A stretch of DNA of 57,779 nt from Bacteroidaceae bacterium (lineage in GTDB: Bacteria; Bacteroidota; Bacteroidia; Bacteroidales; Bacteroidaceae), in NCBI GenBank assembly GCA_017536765.1, contig JAFXGV010000065.1:1-57779 (forward strand). Direction: 5' to 3'. Under the pieces are notes generated by a model, which was given only the letters and a program-made list of their open reading frames with translations, made no database searches and had not been told where the DNA came from. Positions 56,901 to 57,779 of this stretch are shown here, in pieces. Position 1 is the first letter of the stretch, and every line of letters starts with the position of its first letter. Position numbers and translations under genes: made by a program.

Positions 56901-57647
56901 TTTAATGCGTTCGGAGCTTGCGAAGAACTAACAGACATCTACTTTGCATCGAACCCCACCTTAGGCGTTTCGCCTTTCCCCTCAACAGCAACCTGCCACC
57001 TGACAATAACCGACAGCGATGCTGCCGATTTCAACACCGCAAACGCCAATACATACGCCGATGTTAGTTACACCCGCACAATAAGCGAGGGTAAATATGG
57101 CACCATTATGTTGCCCTTTGCCCCCGACGAGGCAAGCCTGCAAAACTACGCCTTCTACACACTAAAAGAGGCGGGCGATGGATATGTACGTTTTGAGGAG
57201 GTTGCCACCCCCGAGGCCAACACCCCGTATCTTTACACACTGCGCGCAGGTGGCGAGAACGCAGCAATCACCGGTGGCGAAACAACCATAGCAGCCGACA
57301 TTAACAACGGCACACAGGGCTGCTGGGATTTGGTTGGCTCGTTCACAAACCAGACAATAGACTGCACCGACGGCAACTACTACGCATACTCGGCAGCAAG
57401 GAACGAGATTAACCGCATAACAAAAACGCTCACCGTGAGCCCCTATCGCGCATACCTCAAGAGCACGGCGGCACAGAACTCCAACTTGCGAGTATTCATA
57501 GGTGGCACCACCGGCATTACCGAGATTTCACCCGATGACATCGAGGGCTTGGGCAGCGGTGCAGTGTACGACCTCTATGGCCGCCCCGTAAACGAGCCTG
57601 CCAAGGGAGGTATTTACATAATTGACGGTAAAAAGGTAGTGTGGTAA
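53934..57647 (+). CDS. BspA-like leucine-rich repeat surface protein
   Basis: The protein has 1237 residues with a signal peptide (about 1-25). In order: a Listeria-Bacteroides (InlB B) type repeat (about 32-70, YVVDGETYQTATLAAG ... EGYEFVKW); a discoidin/F5-8 type C domain (about 85-245); three modules, each opening with GxCGxxxxW ... LTIxGTGxM and continuing into LRR_5 units of 23 residues (VTSIGSSAFYDCSGLTSVTI); a beta-rich C-terminal region; and a tail with VYDLYGRPV and GIYIIDGKKVVW. BspA proteins bind host or bacterial surface partners. Several 69-base units are nearly identical. Confidence 0.88.
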   Translation: MKKTYLKQLFATLLLLCSTVAFASSSAPADETYTLTYVVDGETYQTATLAAGAAINLSAGPAKEGYEFVKWDLETAVPIDIASNADAMLYTNAPCTDTRYGDQFTSWQVLFDGQASTFFHSEYANNESADGLDHYLRVDMGEGNSITSFTFTYTNRNTNSYINAPKTMVVEGSNEADGEYVELATLTNLSSTDSDVYNSQVIGNGTAYRYIRYRVTETHYNQKVYEHPFFFIAEFGMADAAIPTTMPASDISLVAIYKELFGSCGESATWSLNNGVLTIGGTGAMADYANANATPWKDYRTAITTIVVGEGITHIGNNAFRAFEAATSATLPSTLTSIGNDAFYDCTNLADVEIPAGVTTIGFEAFCRCSSLTSVEIPAGITTIAEGAFSRTGLTSVTVPEGVTSIGAWAFDVCPNLAEVSLPSTLTSIGSYAFENSSNLTSITSLATTPATLGTNAFNGIGAYAVLTVLPNAMEVYEANEAWSVIPRIKAMMINVNGTCGDNIIWVLNNGVLTISGTGAMTDYYTYGDNTAPWNEYCEDITAVIIENDVTSIGDDAFFNCDGLTSVTIPNSVTSIGSSAFYDCSGLTSVTIPNSVTSIGSSAFYNCTGITSVTIGNSVTSIGSAAFANCNNLESIMALATVPPTFDNLTFYGSNPVIYVPADIVASYEASEPWSNLTIKSPVSGTCGEYATWMYGGGILIICGTGDMANYSDTGDNTAPWTEYREDITTVVIEDGVTSIGDYAFYNCTSLTSVTIPNSVTSIESRAFHYCSGLKSIYIPANVTSIGISFNYCSLKSIVVDEENSVYDSREGCNAIIETATNTLIVGSENTIIPNSVTSIGDCAFGGRNGLASITIPNSVTSIVDYAFGDCYDLTSVTIGKNVTHIEGQAFYGCTGLASIVVDEGNSVYDSREGCNAIIETATNTLIQGCMNTIIPNSVTSIGYYAFYKCTSLASVTIPNSVTSIGSWVFYNCTGLTSMEIPSSVTEVGFNAFGACEELTDIYFASNPTLGVSPFPSTATCHLTITDSDAADFNTANANTYADVSYTRTISEGKYGTIMLPFAPDEASLQNYAFYTLKEAGDGYVRFEEVATPEANTPYLYTLRAGGENAAITGGETTIAADINNGTQGCWDLVGSFTNQTIDCTDGNYYAYSAARNEINRITKTLTVSPYRAYLKSTAAQNSNLRVFIGGTTGITEISPDDIEGLGSGAVYDLYGRPVNEPAKGGIYIIDGKKVVW
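55607..55770 (+). repeat. Tandem 69-base LRR repeats
   Basis: Two successive units, starting near 55617 and 55686, are almost identical over 69 bases, each encoding one 23-residue LRR_5 unit, and a third diverged unit follows. Similar but more diverged units continue to about 56870. Confidence 0.85.
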
Positions 57648-57653
57648 TGTTGT

Positions 57654-57775
57654 AAACTCCTCCGGCAGCTTCGCTGCCACCTCATCTTTAGAGGAGGAGT
57701 TTGTTGCTTTTAGCTCCTCCTCTCAGGTAGAGGAGGTGGATTTACGAGCAACGCGAGTAAAGACGGAGGAGTATT
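57654..57775. repeat. Palindromic repeat cluster after the BspA-like gene
   Basis: AAACTCCTCC (57654-57663) pairs with GGAGGAGTTT (57693-57702), enclosing GGCAGC/GCTGCC (57664-57669, 57673-57678). A second stem CCTCCTCT/AGAGGAGG follows near 57716-57740, and a further GGAGGAGT ends the unit. GCTTTTAG at 57706-57713 recurs in the left-edge palindrome. It looks like a dispersed intergenic element; the first hairpin may also end transcription. Confidence 0.6.
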
Positions 57776-57779
57776 CGGG

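Noticed and set aside
1-57779. Prophage, integrative element or genomic island
   Set aside because: No integrase, transposase, phage or conjugation gene is present; gene content is core metabolism and translation.
1-57779. tRNA or rRNA genes in the intergenic gaps
   Set aside because: No cloverleaf-like or rRNA-like sequence was recognised by eye; a tRNAscan run would settle it.

Overview
The window reads as a chromosomal segment of a member of the order Bacteroidales, probably gut-associated; the genus cannot be fixed from the sequence. The reasons are the gene families (long NusB, DUF3276/PUR, DUF4923, DUF5606, DUF6048, DUF6452, DUF2027-Smr, FloA/NfeD, BspA-type leucine-rich repeats), the lack of consistent Shine-Dalgarno sites, and repeated promoters of the Bacteroidetes form TTG-N19/20-TAnnTTTG. 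No tRNA, rRNA, CRISPR array, prophage or transposase gene was seen. There are 50 protein genes and one RNA gene, the SRP RNA.

Layout. 1-6 kb, minus strand: mnmE, a nucleoside phosphorylase, and a membrane operon (TPR/PD40 protein, NfeD, and FloA carrying an extra N-terminal exported domain). 6-14.7 kb, plus strand: ttcA, a DUF486 membrane protein, a fasciclin lipoprotein, nadE with a degenerate glutaminase domain, and clpB. 14.7-20.4 kb, minus strand: DUF4923, DUF5606, coaE, a YbbR/CdaR-like protein, yajC, nusB and a double ABC ATPase. 20.5-22.7 kb, plus strand: a PUR protein, then rplY-pth-S4 protein. 22.7-24.3 kb, minus strand: thioesterase and pepT. 24.5-25.8 kb: enolase. 25.9-27 kb, minus strand: a GDSL hydrolase and the SRP RNA. 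27.4-30 kb: a large secreted protein behind a structured leader. 30.1-33.8 kb: DUF4199, GT2, DUF6452, DUF6048 and apbE. 33.8-34.4 kb, minus strand: marC. 34.6-39 kb: rpsA, rnz, and an ECF sigma factor / small membrane protein / Spy-like protein module. 39.1-39.9 kb, minus strand: mazG. 40-52.5 kb, plus strand: valS, a coiled-coil protein, a UDP-glucuronate decarboxylase, lysS, gpsA, pgi, a HAD phosphatase, prmC, recX, comF and an aquaporin. 52.6-53.7 kb, minus strand: DUF2027-Smr. 53.9-57.6 kb: a 1237-residue BspA-like surface protein. Palindromic repeats lie at both window edges.

Most of the window is ordinary housekeeping. The parts that merit follow-up are: (i) the TPR-PD40 / NfeD / FloA-fusion operon; (ii) NadE without the nitrilase-domain cysteine; (iii) a perfect terminator-like hairpin inside the pth coding sequence; (iv) the ECF sigma module, where the same promoter-like sequence, with identical spacing, sits before the sigma gene and again before the small membrane-protein gene; and (v) the large secreted protein with a structured leader and codon choice like that of ribosomal genes. 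None of these is proven to be a new system; each is a testable reading of the sequence.
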